Below are positions 32,836 through 40,918 of a stretch of 64,000 bases of DNA, in pieces. Made by a program: the position numbers and the translations under genes. This DNA is from Quisquiliibacterium transsilvanicum (lineage in GTDB: Bacteria; Pseudomonadota; Gammaproteobacteria; Burkholderiales; Burkholderiaceae_E). Every line of letters starts with the position of its first letter. The stretch's first letter is position 1. Under the pieces are notes generated by a model. That model ran no database searches and was not told the origin of the DNA. It worked only from the letters and a program-made list of their open reading frames with translations. The DNA lies in NCBI RefSeq assembly GCF_014202215.1, contig NZ_JACHGB010000006.1, positions 248,001 through 312,000 of the forward strand, read 5' to 3'.

Positions 32836-34299
32836 TCAGCGCGGCACGAAGAAGGTGGACCGCTCGGCGATGGCCAGCGAGGGCTCCCCGCGCGCTTCGA
32901 CGCTGAACTCGATCGCGTTGGAGCCGGGCTTGCCAACACCATGGGGCACGCGCACCCGCACCGGTATCTGGCGCTCGGAATCCGCCTCCACATCCACCAT
33001 GGCCTCGGTGGCGACGACCGCCGATGGCAGGCCGCCGACCGCCACCGTGAACCGGTGGGCACGGTCGGTGTGGTTCGACAGGCGCACCCGGTAGACGTTC
33101 TCGATCATGCCGTCCTCCACCTCGCGCGCCAGCACGCCGCGGTCGCGGATCACGTCCAGCCGCAGCGGCGAGCGCAGCGCCATGTGGGTGAAGACCGAAA
33201 GGGTGGCCGCGACCAGCAGGGCCGCGTAGGCCAGCACCCGCGGCCGCAGCATGCCGCGCAGCATCGCGACGCGGCCCTGGTCGCGGCGCAGGCCGTTGCC
33301 GCTGTCGTAGCGAATGAGGCCCTTCGGATAGCCGACGCGGCCCATGATGTCGTCGCAGGCGTCGACGCAGGCGGCGCAGCCGATGCACTCGTTCTGCAGT
33401 CCCTTGCGGATGTCGATCCCGGTGGGGCACACCTCCACGCACAGGCCGCAGTCGATGCAGTCGCCGAGTCCCATCAGCTTCGGGTCGGCCTTGCGCGGAC
33501 GCGAGCCGCGCGGATCGCCGCGCTCGCTGTCGTAGGTGACGACCATCGTGTCGCCGTCGATCAGCGCGCTCTGGAAGCGCGCATACGGACACATGTAGGT
33601 GCAGACCTGTTCGCGCAGGAAGCCGGCATTGGCATAGAGGATGCCGGCATAGAAGATCATCCAGAAGCTCTCCCAGGGGCCGGTCTGCAGCGCCAGCACC
33701 TCGGCCGGCAGGCCGCGGATGCCGCTGAAGTAGCCGACGAAGCTCAGGCCGGTCCACAGCGCCACCGCGAGCCAGGCGGCGTGCTTGGCAAGCTTCAGCC
33801 CGGCCTTGCGCGGCGACATCGCCGCGCGGTCGAGCTTCATGCGGCGCGCGCGGTCGCCCTCGACGCGCTTCTCTATCCACAGGAAGATTTCGGTGTACAC
33901 CGTCTGCGGGCAGGCATAGCCGCACCAGACGCGCCCGGCAACCGCAGTGAACAGGAACAGCGCCATCGCCGCGATGACCAGCAGCCCGGTCAGGTAGATG
34001 AAGTCCTGCGGATGCAGCACCGTGCCGAACATGAAGAAGCGCCGGGCCTCCAGGTCGAACAGCATCGCCTGGCGACCGTCCCACTGCAGCCAGGGCAGGC
34101 CGTAGAACACCGCCTGCGTGATCCAGATCAGCGCAACGCGCCAGCGCGCGAACACGCCGGTGACGGCGCGGGGATACACCTTGCCGCGCAGCGGCGCCGG
34201 CAGGTCCGGGCCGCCCGGACGGCGGGGAGCGGACCCGGGACCCCTGGGGCGGTTTTCCGGGGCGGGCGCGAGTGGTGAAGCATCGGCCGCAGGATTCAT
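32836..34299 (-). CDS. ccoG: cytochrome c oxidase accessory protein CcoG (FixG/RdxA)
   Basis: 487 residues. Membrane helices with CGYACPQTVYTEIF and CTYMCPYARFQSAL precede two 4Fe-4S motifs (CIDCGLCVEVCPTGIDIRKG and CIGCAACVDACDDIMG). A C-terminal periplasmic Ig-like domain (about 370-487) follows. CcoG reduces Cu(II) for CuB insertion into cbb3-type oxidase. The ccoNOP and ccoHIS genes are not in this window. The start at 34299 begins after noncoding-like sequence. The Pro-rich N terminus (residues 1-38) is longer than usual. Confidence 0.95.
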   Translation of the reverse strand: MNPAADASPLAPAPENRPRGPGSAPRRPGGPDLPAPLRGKVYPRAVTGVFARWRVALIWITQAVFYGLPWLQWDGRQAMLFDLEARRFFMFGTVLHPQDFIYLTGLLVIAAMALFLFTAVAGRVWCGYACPQTVYTEIFLWIEKRVEGDRARRMKLDRAAMSPRKAGLKLAKHAAWLAVALWTGLSFVGYFSGIRGLPAEVLALQTGPWESFWMIFYAGILYANAGFLREQVCTYMCPYARFQSALIDGDTMVVTYDSERGDPRGSRPRKADPKLMGLGDCIDCGLCVEVCPTGIDIRKGLQNECIGCAACVDACDDIMGRVGYPKGLIRYDSGNGLRRDQGRVAMLRGMLRPRVLAYAALLVAATLSVFTHMALRSPLRLDVIRDRGVLAREVEDGMIENVYRVRLSNHTDRAHRFTVAVGGLPSAVVATEAMVDVEADSERQIPVRVRVPHGVGKPGSNAIEFSVEARGEPSLAIAERSTFFVPR

Positions 34300-34454
34300 G
34301 GCGCTTCCGGATCGGTCGGGACTGGCGGCGCCGCCTGGACGCCTGGCGGTGCCGATCGCTGAAACCGGAAGATACATCTTCGCTGAATCTTTTCAAAGCG
34401 CCTTGCTCCCGTCCGGACCCGAACCCCCGCCGGTCAGCCCCTCCGGCAGGGAGC

Positions 34455-35456
34455 CTACTGGGGCCGCACGCCCGCCTGCGCCAGCAGCTTCTGCCAGGTG
34501 CGCTTCTCCGCGCGGTAGGCCTCGAGATAGGCCTCGGGCGTGCTTCCCACGAAATCCATTCCCATCGATGCGATCCGCTCGAAGACCTCCGGCTCCCGGG
34601 CGGCCGCCACCACCTCGGTGGACATCCGCCGCACGATGTCTGCCGGGGTCCTGGCCGGCGCGATCATGCCGATCCAGCCGGGGTTCATCGCATAGACCTC
34701 GTCCTGGAGCCCCTGCTCACCGAAGGTCGGCACATCGGGCATCGACGAGTGGCGCTTCGTGCCGGTGATCGCCAGCAGCCGAAGCTTGCCCGCCTCGACG
34801 TGCGGCTTGGCGGTGGCGATGGTGACGAAGCTCAGCGGCAGCTGGTTGCCCAGCAGATCCTGGAGCATGGGCGCCTCGCCCTTGTAAGGCACGTGGACCA
34901 TGCCGGCGTCGTTGCGCACGTTCATGTGCTCGGTCGCAACGTGGCCGTAGTGGCCGATCGACACGGTGCCGTAGGAGAGCCTGCCCTTGTTGCGTCTCAG
35001 ATGCTCCATCAGCTCGGGCGCGGTTCGCACCGGCAGGCTGGGATGCACCGCGAGCACCATCGGCACTGTGCAGAGCAGGCTGACGAACGCAATTTCACTG
35101 TCGACATCGTACGGCACCTTCTCGTAGAGGAAGGGCGCGGTGACGATCGACGACACCGTGGTCATGCCGAAGTGGTGACCATCGGGCGGCGATTTCGCGA
35201 TCGCCCCGGTGCCGATCATGCCGCTGGCCCCGGCACGGTTGTCGACCACCACCGGCTGACCGATGCGGGCGGACACGCCGCGGCCGACCAGGCGGGTGAG
35301 CAGGTCCGTGGACCCGCCTGCCGGGAAGGGCACGATCACCCTGACCGGCGACTGCGGCCATGCCTGCTGGGCGCGCGCCTGCACGCCCAGGCCCAGCGCC
35401 AGCCCTGCGGCGCCCGCCTGGCCGATGAAGCGGCGACGCCCGGTGTCGTTCTGCAT
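34455..35456 (-). CDS. Bug/TctC-family tripartite tricarboxylate transporter binding protein
   Basis: 333 residues with a Tat-like signal (GRRRFIGQAGAAGLALGLGVQARA). The mature protein shows VRVIVPFPAGGSTDLLTRLVG, VVVDNRAGASGMIG and VPTFGEQGL, hallmarks of Bug periplasmic binding proteins that are expanded in Burkholderiales. It binds a carboxylate or similar small ligand. No TctA/TctB membrane genes are adjacent, which is common for orphan Bug proteins. GAGGAGA precedes the ATG. Confidence 0.93.
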   Translation of the reverse strand: MQNDTGRRRFIGQAGAAGLALGLGVQARAQQAWPQSPVRVIVPFPAGGSTDLLTRLVGRGVSARIGQPVVVDNRAGASGMIGTGAIAKSPPDGHHFGMTTVSSIVTAPFLYEKVPYDVDSEIAFVSLLCTVPMVLAVHPSLPVRTAPELMEHLRRNKGRLSYGTVSIGHYGHVATEHMNVRNDAGMVHVPYKGEAPMLQDLLGNQLPLSFVTIATAKPHVEAGKLRLLAITGTKRHSSMPDVPTFGEQGLQDEVYAMNPGWIGMIAPARTPADIVRRMSTEVVAAAREPEVFERIASMGMDFVGSTPEAYLEAYRAEKRTWQKLLAQAGVRPQ

Positions 35457-35616
35457 TGCATGTCTCCTCACGTAGTGGAGACATGAAGATAGGAGGGAAG
35501 CACGCGGCCCGCCACCTGGCGGCACCGCTTCACGCACGGCCGCGGCGCGAACGGAACAGTCCCGGTCCGATATGCCCATCCGGACGCGCGCCCGCGCGCT
35601 GGCGCACAATCACGCC

Positions 35617-35841
35617 ATGGAACAAGCGAACGAACTGGAACAACGGATCGCCGAGCTCGAGATCAAGGCCGCCTTCAGCGACGACCTGCTGGACGTGCTC
35701 AACCGGCAGGTGGCGCGGCAGCAGGACCAGATCGAGATGCTGGCCAGGGAGATGCTGCTGCTGCGCAGGCAGGTGGCAGCCGCCGGCAGCGGCGACGGCG
35801 CTCCGGCGAGCCTGCGCGACGAGATTCCGCCGCACTACTGA
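35617..35841 (+). CDS. slyX: SlyX family protein
   Basis: 74 residues. The coiled coil NELEQRIAELEIKAAFSDDLLDVLNRQVARQQDQIEML and the C-terminal end DEIPPHY are diagnostic of SlyX. The function is unsettled; the family is widespread in proteobacteria. The ATG at 35617 starts the coiled coil. It is convergent with the acyl-CoA dehydrogenase gene (56 bp gap) and divergent from the Bug gene. Confidence 0.93.
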   Translation: MEQANELEQRIAELEIKAAFSDDLLDVLNRQVARQQDQIEMLAREMLLLRRQVAAAGSGDGAPASLRDEIPPHY

Positions 35842-35896
35842 GAGACGGACGTGCGCCCGGGCCACCCTGGCTGGAGCCGCCCCCTGCCTGCTGTGC

Positions 35897-37123
35897 TCAG
35901 CGCGGCTTGAGCGCGTTGTACTCCTGGATCTTCATCTTGCCGAGCTGCGACATGTGCACCTCGTCCGGACCGTCAGCGATGCGCAGGAAGCGGTTCAGCG
36001 CGAAGAAGTAGGCGATCTCGGTGTCGTCGCTGACCCCCATTCCGCCATGCGCCTGGATCGCGCGGTCGGCGACGGTCTGCGCCATCTGCGGCGCCACCAC
36101 CTTGATCGCGGCGATGATGTCCTTCGCCTTCTTGTTGCCGTAGCGGTCCATCTGGTCGGCCGCCTTCAGCGTGAGCAGGCGGGCCTGCTCGATCTCGCAG
36201 TACGAGCGCGCCACTTCCTGGCGGATGCTGCTCTGGTCGGCCAGCTTGCGCCCGAAGGCCACGCGGTTCTCGACGCGGCGCGCCATGATCTCCAGCGCGC
36301 GCTGCGCCTGGCCGATCGAGCGCATGCAGTGATGGATGCGCCCCGGTCCGAGGCGGCCTTGCGCGATCTCGAAGCCGCGGCCCTCGCCGAGGATCATGCT
36401 GGACGCCGGAACGCGAACGTTCTCGAACAGCATCTCGGCCTCGCCGCCGGGCGAGTGCATCCGGCCGAACACCGTCTGGTTGCGAACGATGCTCACCCCC
36501 GGGGTGTCGCGCGGGACGATGATGGTGGAGTGCTGCTCGTGGCGCGGGTTTTCGGGCAGGGTCCGGCCCATGACCAGCAGCAGCTTGCAGCGCGGATCCA
36601 TCACGCCGGAAATCCACCACTTGCGCCCGTTGATCACGTAGTCGTCGCCGTCGCGCACGATGGTGGTCGACACGTTGGTGGCGTCGGACGAGGCCACCGC
36701 CGGTTCGGTCATCACGTAGGCGGAGCGGATCTCGCCGTCCAGCAGCGGCACCAGCCACTGGCGCTGCTGCTCGGGCGTGCCGTACTTGGCGAGCACCTCC
36801 ATGTTGCCGGTGTCCGGCGCGGCGCAGTTGAACACCTCGGACGACCAGGGCGAGCGGCCCATGATCTCGGCCAGCGGCGCGTACTCGAGATTGGTCAGCC
36901 CCGGGCTGAACTTGCCGTACTCGTGCGGCAGGAACAGGTTCCACAGACCGGCGGCCTTTGCCTTCGCCTTGAGCTCCTCGACCTTCGGCCAGGGCTGCCA
37001 GAGCCTGGCGGGATCGTTCACCCAGTCGTTGTGCGCCTTTTCGTTCGGGTAGATGTGCTCGTCCATGAAGGCCTCGAGCTTCTCGATGAGGGCCTTGACC
37101 TTGGCGGAATGTTCGAAATCCAT
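35897..37123 (-). CDS. acyl-CoA dehydrogenase family protein (ACAD10/11-like)
   Basis: 408 residues. Motifs: [15 protein letters not shown] (FAD/substrate loop), [38 protein letters not shown] and the C-terminal [19 protein letters not shown]. The first helix begins [16 protein letters not shown], as in ACAD10/11-type long-chain enzymes. It catalyses alpha,beta-oxidation of acyl-CoA with FAD. It is divergent from a TetR gene (86 bp gap) that probably regulates it. Confidence 0.94.
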   Translation of the reverse strand: MDFEHSAKVKALIEKLEAFMDEHIYPNEKAHNDWVNDPARLWQPWPKVEELKAKAKAAGLWNLFLPHEYGKFSPGLTNLEYAPLAEIMGRSPWSSEVFNCAAPDTGNMEVLAKYGTPEQQRQWLVPLLDGEIRSAYVMTEPAVASSDATNVSTTIVRDGDDYVINGRKWWISGVMDPRCKLLLVMGRTLPENPRHEQHSTIIVPRDTPGVSIVRNQTVFGRMHSPGGEAEMLFENVRVPASSMILGEGRGFEIAQGRLGPGRIHHCMRSIGQAQRALEIMARRVENRVAFGRKLADQSSIRQEVARSYCEIEQARLLTLKAADQMDRYGNKKAKDIIAAIKVVAPQMAQTVADRAIQAHGGMGVSDDTEIAYFFALNRFLRIADGPDEVHMSQLGKMKIQEYNALKPR

Positions 37124-37141
37124 CGTGCTTGCTCCCTGGGA

Positions 37142-37170
37142 CTGACTTGAAATTAAGACAACTGGATAAT
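37142..37170 (+). promoter_or_regulatory. putative promoter of the TetR gene
   Basis: CTGACT (37142-37147), a 17-bp spacer and GATAAT (37165-37170) lie in an AT-rich patch between the divergent acyl-CoA dehydrogenase and TetR genes. It matches the -35 at 4 of 6 positions and the -10 at 5 of 6. Confidence 0.4.
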
Positions 37171-37209
37171 GCGCCCGATGCAGGCGACGAACAACGGGAG
37201 GCGCGGCCG

Positions 37210-37887
37210 ATGACCAGGACGGCGGGCACGAATCGAAACGAGGCGGCAGAAAACCTGAAACGCGTCGCGCGCCGGCTGTTCGCCGAGCGCGGAGTCGACG
37301 GCGTGACGGTGCGCCAGATTGCCGAGGCGTCGGGACAGAAGAACCACGCCGCGGTCGGTTACCACTTCGGCTCCAAGGACGCGCTGATCCGGGAGCTCGT
37401 CATCCACGGCGCCAGGGTGATCGACGAGCGGCGCAACGCCTGGCTCGACCGCCAGGAGGCGCAGGGCGGCCCGCGCACGGTGCGCGAGGTGGTCGACGTT
37501 CTGGTGCAGGCTTCGGTGGACATCGGCGAGGACGAGAACTACAACCGCTTCATCGTGATGCTGGGAATGACGCACCGGCAATTCTTCATGGAGACCCTGG
37601 CGGGGCAATGGAACTCCGGCTACCAGCGCTGCCTGGACCATCTGCGCAGGCTGATGCCGCCCCTCCCTCCCGCGATGAAGAACCAGCGGCTGCTCTTCCT
37701 GGGCGCCGCGCTGGGCGCCGTCATGGCAGCCCGCGAAACCGGGCTCGCCGACACTTCGCGCAGCCACCCCACCTGGGGCTCGCCCCACACCCTCTCGCAC
37801 TTCGCCCACGCGATGACCGCCATGCTCGAGGCGCCCCCGGAAGATCCCCCGGAAGAGCCCCCGGAGGCGGCACGCGGGGACTCGTGA
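37210..37887 (+). CDS. TetR/AcrR-family regulator
   Basis: 225 residues. The HTH (about 12-60) reads [28 protein letters not shown], then [16 protein letters not shown]. The C-terminal domain contains [13 protein letters not shown] and ends in an acidic Pro/Glu tail ([17 protein letters not shown]). GGGAGG precedes the ATG. Divergent placement from the acyl-CoA dehydrogenase suggests control of fatty acyl catabolism by an acyl-CoA-type ligand. It is followed by the arsenic operon but is not of ArsR type. Confidence 0.92.
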   Translation: MTRTAGTNRNEAAENLKRVARRLFAERGVDGVTVRQIAEASGQKNHAAVGYHFGSKDALIRELVIHGARVIDERRNAWLDRQEAQGGPRTVREVVDVLVQASVDIGEDENYNRFIVMLGMTHRQFFMETLAGQWNSGYQRCLDHLRRLMPPLPPAMKNQRLLFLGAALGAVMAARETGLADTSRSHPTWGSPHTLSHFAHAMTAMLEAPPEDPPEEPPEAARGDS

Positions 37888-37939
37888 GCAAGCGCTCGCA
37901 GTCATCGTTTCGTCACATTTCGGCTCTACATTTCAACTG

Positions 37940-37948
37940 TTCTAGAAT
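37940..37948 (+). promoter_or_regulatory. AT-rich -10-like element before the ars operon
   Basis: TAGAAT (37943-37948) overlaps an 8-bp palindrome, TTCTAGAA (37940-37947), 40 bp before the GAPDH start. A clear -35 is not visible. It could hold an operator for an ArsR encoded elsewhere. Confidence 0.3.
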
Positions 37949-37987
37949 TCTTTGCGTTCAAACGTCCATCGACGGAGTCGGCGAATC

Positions 37988-39031
37988 ATGAAAGTAGGCA
38001 TCAACGGCATGGGCCGGATCGGCCGGCTGGCGCTGCGCGCCGCCTTCGGCGCCGCCGAGCGTCCCGAGGACGATCCCCGGGCCGGCAACCGCATCGAAGT
38101 CGTCCACCTCAACGAGATCAAGGGAGGCGCCGCGGCCACCGCCCACCTGCTGAGCTTCGACAGCGTGCAGGGCCGCTGGCGCGCGCCGATCGAGGCGCGC
38201 GGCGAGGACACGATCCGGATCGGCGAGCGCGCGCTGTCGTTCTCGGCGCATTCCACGCCCGGCGAGATCCCCTGGGGCGAGCTGGGAGTGGACCTGGTGC
38301 TGGAGTGCACCGGCAAGTTCCTCACGCCCGAGACGCTGCAGGGCCACCTGGACCGCGGCGCGAAGCGCGTGATCGTCGCCGCGCCGGTCAAGACCGGCGA
38401 CGTGCTCAACGTGGTGGTAGGCATCAACCACGAGCTCTACGAGCCCGCGCGGGACCGGATCCTCACCGCCGCGTCCTGCACCACGAACTGCCTGGCGCCA
38501 GTGGTGAAGGTGGTGCACGAGGCCATCGGCATCCGCCACGGCCAGATCACCACCATCCACGACCCCACCAACACCAACCTGGTGGTGGACGCCCCGCACA
38601 AGGACCTGCGCCGCGCGCGCAGCGCGATGCTGAGCCTGGCGCCGACCACCACCGGCAGCGCCACCGCGATCGCGCTGATCTATCCCGAACTCAAGGGCAA
38701 GCTCAACGGCCACGCGGTGCGTGCGCCGGTGCTCAACGCCTCGCTGACCGACTGCGTGTTCGAGCTCGCCCGCCCGACCAGCGCGGAGGAGGTCAACGCC
38801 CTGTTCGCGCAGGCGGCGCGCGGTCCGCTGGCCGGCATCCTGGGTTACGAGGATCGGCCGCTGGTGAGCGCCGACTACGCGCGCGACACGCGCAGCTCGA
38901 TCGTGGACGCGCTCTCGACGATGGTCACCGACGGCACGCTGCTCAAGGTCTACGCCTGGTACGACAACGAGATGGGCTACGCCTGCCGGATGGTCGACCT
39001 TGCCTGCCACGTCCGTGGCCGCGGCCTCTGA
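37988..39031 (+). CDS. ArsJ-associated glyceraldehyde-3-phosphate dehydrogenase
   Basis: 347 residues. The Rossmann motif [14 protein letters not shown] and the nucleophile Cys164 in [12 protein letters not shown] are present. [17 protein letters not shown] and [13 protein letters not shown] complete the fold. Linked to arsJ, this paralogue makes 1-arseno-3-phosphoglycerate from glyceraldehyde-3-phosphate and arsenate, the substrate exported by ArsJ. A glycolytic role is less likely given the operon context. The arsJ gene starts 1 bp after its stop or slightly further downstream. Confidence 0.93.
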   Translation: MKVGINGMGRIGRLALRAAFGAAERPEDDPRAGNRIEVVHLNEIKGGAAATAHLLSFDSVQGRWRAPIEARGEDTIRIGERALSFSAHSTPGEIPWGELGVDLVLECTGKFLTPETLQGHLDRGAKRVIVAAPVKTGDVLNVVVGINHELYEPARDRILTAASCTTNCLAPVVKVVHEAIGIRHGQITTIHDPTNTNLVVDAPHKDLRRARSAMLSLAPTTTGSATAIALIYPELKGKLNGHAVRAPVLNASLTDCVFELARPTSAEEVNALFAQAARGPLAGILGYEDRPLVSADYARDTRSSIVDALSTMVTDGTLLKVYAWYDNEMGYACRMVDLACHVRGRGL

Positions 39032-39032
39032 C

Positions 39033-40304
39033 GTGGCGCAGCGACAGGCGCATGCGGTGAGCCCGACGCCCGCCCCCACCGACGCGGCACGCACCGCGGC
39101 GCGCAACTACGCGATCGTGACGGCCTCCTACTGGGGCTTCACGCTCACCGACGGCGCGCTGCGCATGCTGGTGCTGCTGCACTTCTACCGGCTCGGCTAC
39201 TCGCCCTTCACGCTGGCCTTCCTGTTCCTGCTGTACGAGGCCGCCGGCGTGCTGGCCAACCTGGTGGGCGGTTGGCTGGCCACCCGCTATGGCATCGCGC
39301 GCATGCTCTCGGTGGGGCTGTCGACGCAGATCGTCGGCTTCCTGCTGCTGTCGATGCTCTCGCCCGGCTGGAGCGCCGCGATGTCGGTGGCCTGGGTGGT
39401 GGTGGCGCAGGGCGTATGCGGCGTGGCCAAGGACCTCACCAAGACCGCGAGCAAGTCCGCGATCAAGCTGACCGCGGGCGAGGCCTCTGGGCAGCTGTTC
39501 CGCTGGGTGGCCTGGTTCACCGGCAGCAAGAACGCGATGAAGGGGGTGGGCTTCTTCCTGGGCGGACTGCTGCTGGACCTGCTCGGCTTCCAAGGCGCGC
39601 TGTGGGCGATGGCAGCGATGCTCGCCGTGGTGCTGGTCGGCGTGCTGCTGTTCGTCCCGCCCCTGATGGGCAAGAGCAAGGCGTCGAAGTCGGCCAGCGA
39701 GCTGTTCGCCAAGAGCCGCGGAATCAACCTGCTGGCCGCGGCGCGCGTTGCGCTGTTCGGCGCGCGCGACGTCTGGTTCGTGGTCGGGGTGCCGGTCTTC
39801 CTCTATGCGTCTGGCTGGACCTTCACCATGGTGGGCGCCTTCCTGGCGCTGTGGACCATCGGCTATGGCGCGGTGCAGGCGATGGCGCCGGCGCTGGTGC
39901 GGCGCAGCGCCGACGGCCTGAGCAGCGAGGTGCCTGCAGCGCGCTGGTGGTCCGCGGGGCTGGCGCTGGTGCCGATGGCGCTGGCCGTCCTGGTAGCCCT
40001 CGAGGTGCCCGCGCTGGAATGGGTGGTGGTCGTGGGCCTGGGCATCTTCGGCTTCGCCTTCGCGGTGAACTCCTCGGTGCACTCCTACCTGATCCTCGCA
40101 TACGCCGGCTCGGAGAAGGCTGCCGAGGACGTCGGTTTCTACTACGCAGCCAACGCGCTCGGCCGGTTCTTCGGAACGCTGCTCTCCGGCCTGCTCTACC
40201 AGTGGGGCGGGCTCGGCTGGTCGCTGTCGGGCTCGGCGGCGATGCTGATCGTCTGCTGGCTGGTGACCCTCGCACTGCCGGTGCACAAGGGCGCACGTGC
40301 CTGA
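39033..40304 (+). CDS. arsJ: organoarsenical efflux MFS transporter ArsJ
   Basis: 423 residues with about 12 membrane helices. RNYAIVTASYWGFTLTDGALRMLVLLHFY and KDLTKTASKSAIKLTAGEASGQLFRWVAWFTGSKNAMKGVGFF (in parts) are distinctive of ArsJ, which exports 1-arseno-3-phosphoglycerate. Start: the GTG at 39033 gives an Arg/Gln/Ala leader; the GTG at 39057 is also plausible, and neither has a strong ribosome site, consistent with coupling to the upstream GAPDH gene. Its stop lies in a 14-bp tandem repeat. Confidence 0.93.
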   Translation: MAQRQAHAVSPTPAPTDAARTAARNYAIVTASYWGFTLTDGALRMLVLLHFYRLGYSPFTLAFLFLLYEAAGVLANLVGGWLATRYGIARMLSVGLSTQIVGFLLLSMLSPGWSAAMSVAWVVVAQGVCGVAKDLTKTASKSAIKLTAGEASGQLFRWVAWFTGSKNAMKGVGFFLGGLLLDLLGFQGALWAMAAMLAVVLVGVLLFVPPLMGKSKASKSASELFAKSRGINLLAAARVALFGARDVWFVVGVPVFLYASGWTFTMVGAFLALWTIGYGAVQAMAPALVRRSADGLSSEVPAARWWSAGLALVPMALAVLVALEVPALEWVVVVGLGIFGFAFAVNSSVHSYLILAYAGSEKAAEDVGFYYAANALGRFFGTLLSGLLYQWGGLGWSLSGSAAMLIVCWLVTLALPVHKGARA

Positions 40305-40353
40305 ATCCGCCTGCCTGAATCCGCCTGCCTGATACCGCCTGCCTAGTACCGCC
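40300..40353 (+). repeat. 14-bp tandem repeat between arsJ and arsC
   Basis: About 3.9 copies of CCTGAATCCGCCTG start at 40300, 40314, 40328 and 40342. The first two are identical and the others diverge at 2-3 positions. The first copy contains the arsJ TGA, so the array arose by slippage at the gene end. Confidence 0.9.
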
Positions 40354-40392
40354 GAGCTGTCGGCCCCGTCCAGAACCCCCAGGAGCTCCACG

Positions 40393-40887
40393 GTGAGTGA
40401 CAAGATCTACAACGTGCTGTTCGTCTGCAGTGGCAACTCCGCCCGATCGATCATCGCCGAGGCGCTGCTGAATGCGCTCGGCGGCGATCGCTTCCGCGCC
40501 TGGTCGGCCGGCAGCCATCCGGCGGGAGCGGTGAACCCCGTCGCGCTGCAGACGCTGGCCACGATGCGCCTGCCCACCGAGGGCTACCGCAGCAAGGACT
40601 GGCAGGAGTTCGCCGAACCGGGCGCGCCGGCGATGGACTTCGTGTTCACCGTCTGCGACCGCGCGGCGGGCGAGGTCTGCCCCGTCTGGCCAGGCCAGCC
40701 GCTGACCGCGCACTGGGGCGTGGCCGATCCGGTGGCTTTCGAAGGCAGCGACGAGCAGAAGGCCAAGGTGTTCTGGGACACCGCAATGGTGCTCAAGCGC
40801 CGCATCGAGTACCTGCTGGTGCTGCCGATCCGCTCGCTGGACCGGCTGGCGCTGCAGCGCCAGCTGCAGGATATCGGCAAGCGCTGA
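40393..40887 (+). CDS. arsC: arsenate reductase, LMW-PTP (thioredoxin-coupled) type
   Basis: 164 residues. The P-loop FVCSGNSARS gives the catalytic CX5R (Cys12-Arg18). AWSAGSHPAGAVNP and FVFTVCDRAAGEVCPVWPG supply the further Cys expected in this ArsC group, and HWGVADP carries the general-acid Asp. It reduces arsenate to arsenite in the cytoplasm. The GTG at 40393 follows AGGAG. No arsenite pump (ArsB/Acr3) is next to it, so the operon's own exporter is ArsJ. Confidence 0.92.
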   Translation: MSDKIYNVLFVCSGNSARSIIAEALLNALGGDRFRAWSAGSHPAGAVNPVALQTLATMRLPTEGYRSKDWQEFAEPGAPAMDFVFTVCDRAAGEVCPVWPGQPLTAHWGVADPVAFEGSDEQKAKVFWDTAMVLKRRIEYLLVLPIRSLDRLALQRQLQDIGKR

Positions 40888-40890
40888 ACC

Positions 40891-40908
40891 CCGGCGCGCA
40901 GACGCCGG
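40891..40908. terminator. convergent hairpin between arsC and the GGT gene
   Basis: CCGGCG, loop CGCAGA, CGCCGG lies in the 31-bp gap between convergent genes. It is a weak 6-bp stem without a T-run. Confidence 0.4.
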
Positions 40909-40918
40909 CACGGGGGAG

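Noticed and set aside
34380-34400. FNR-type site before ccoG
   Set aside because: CTGAA-TCTT-TTCAA is symmetric but matches the TTGAT-N4-ATCAA consensus poorly and is not supported by a promoter.
40300-40353. CRISPR-like repeats
   Set aside because: Copies are directly adjacent with no spacers, and no cas genes are present.
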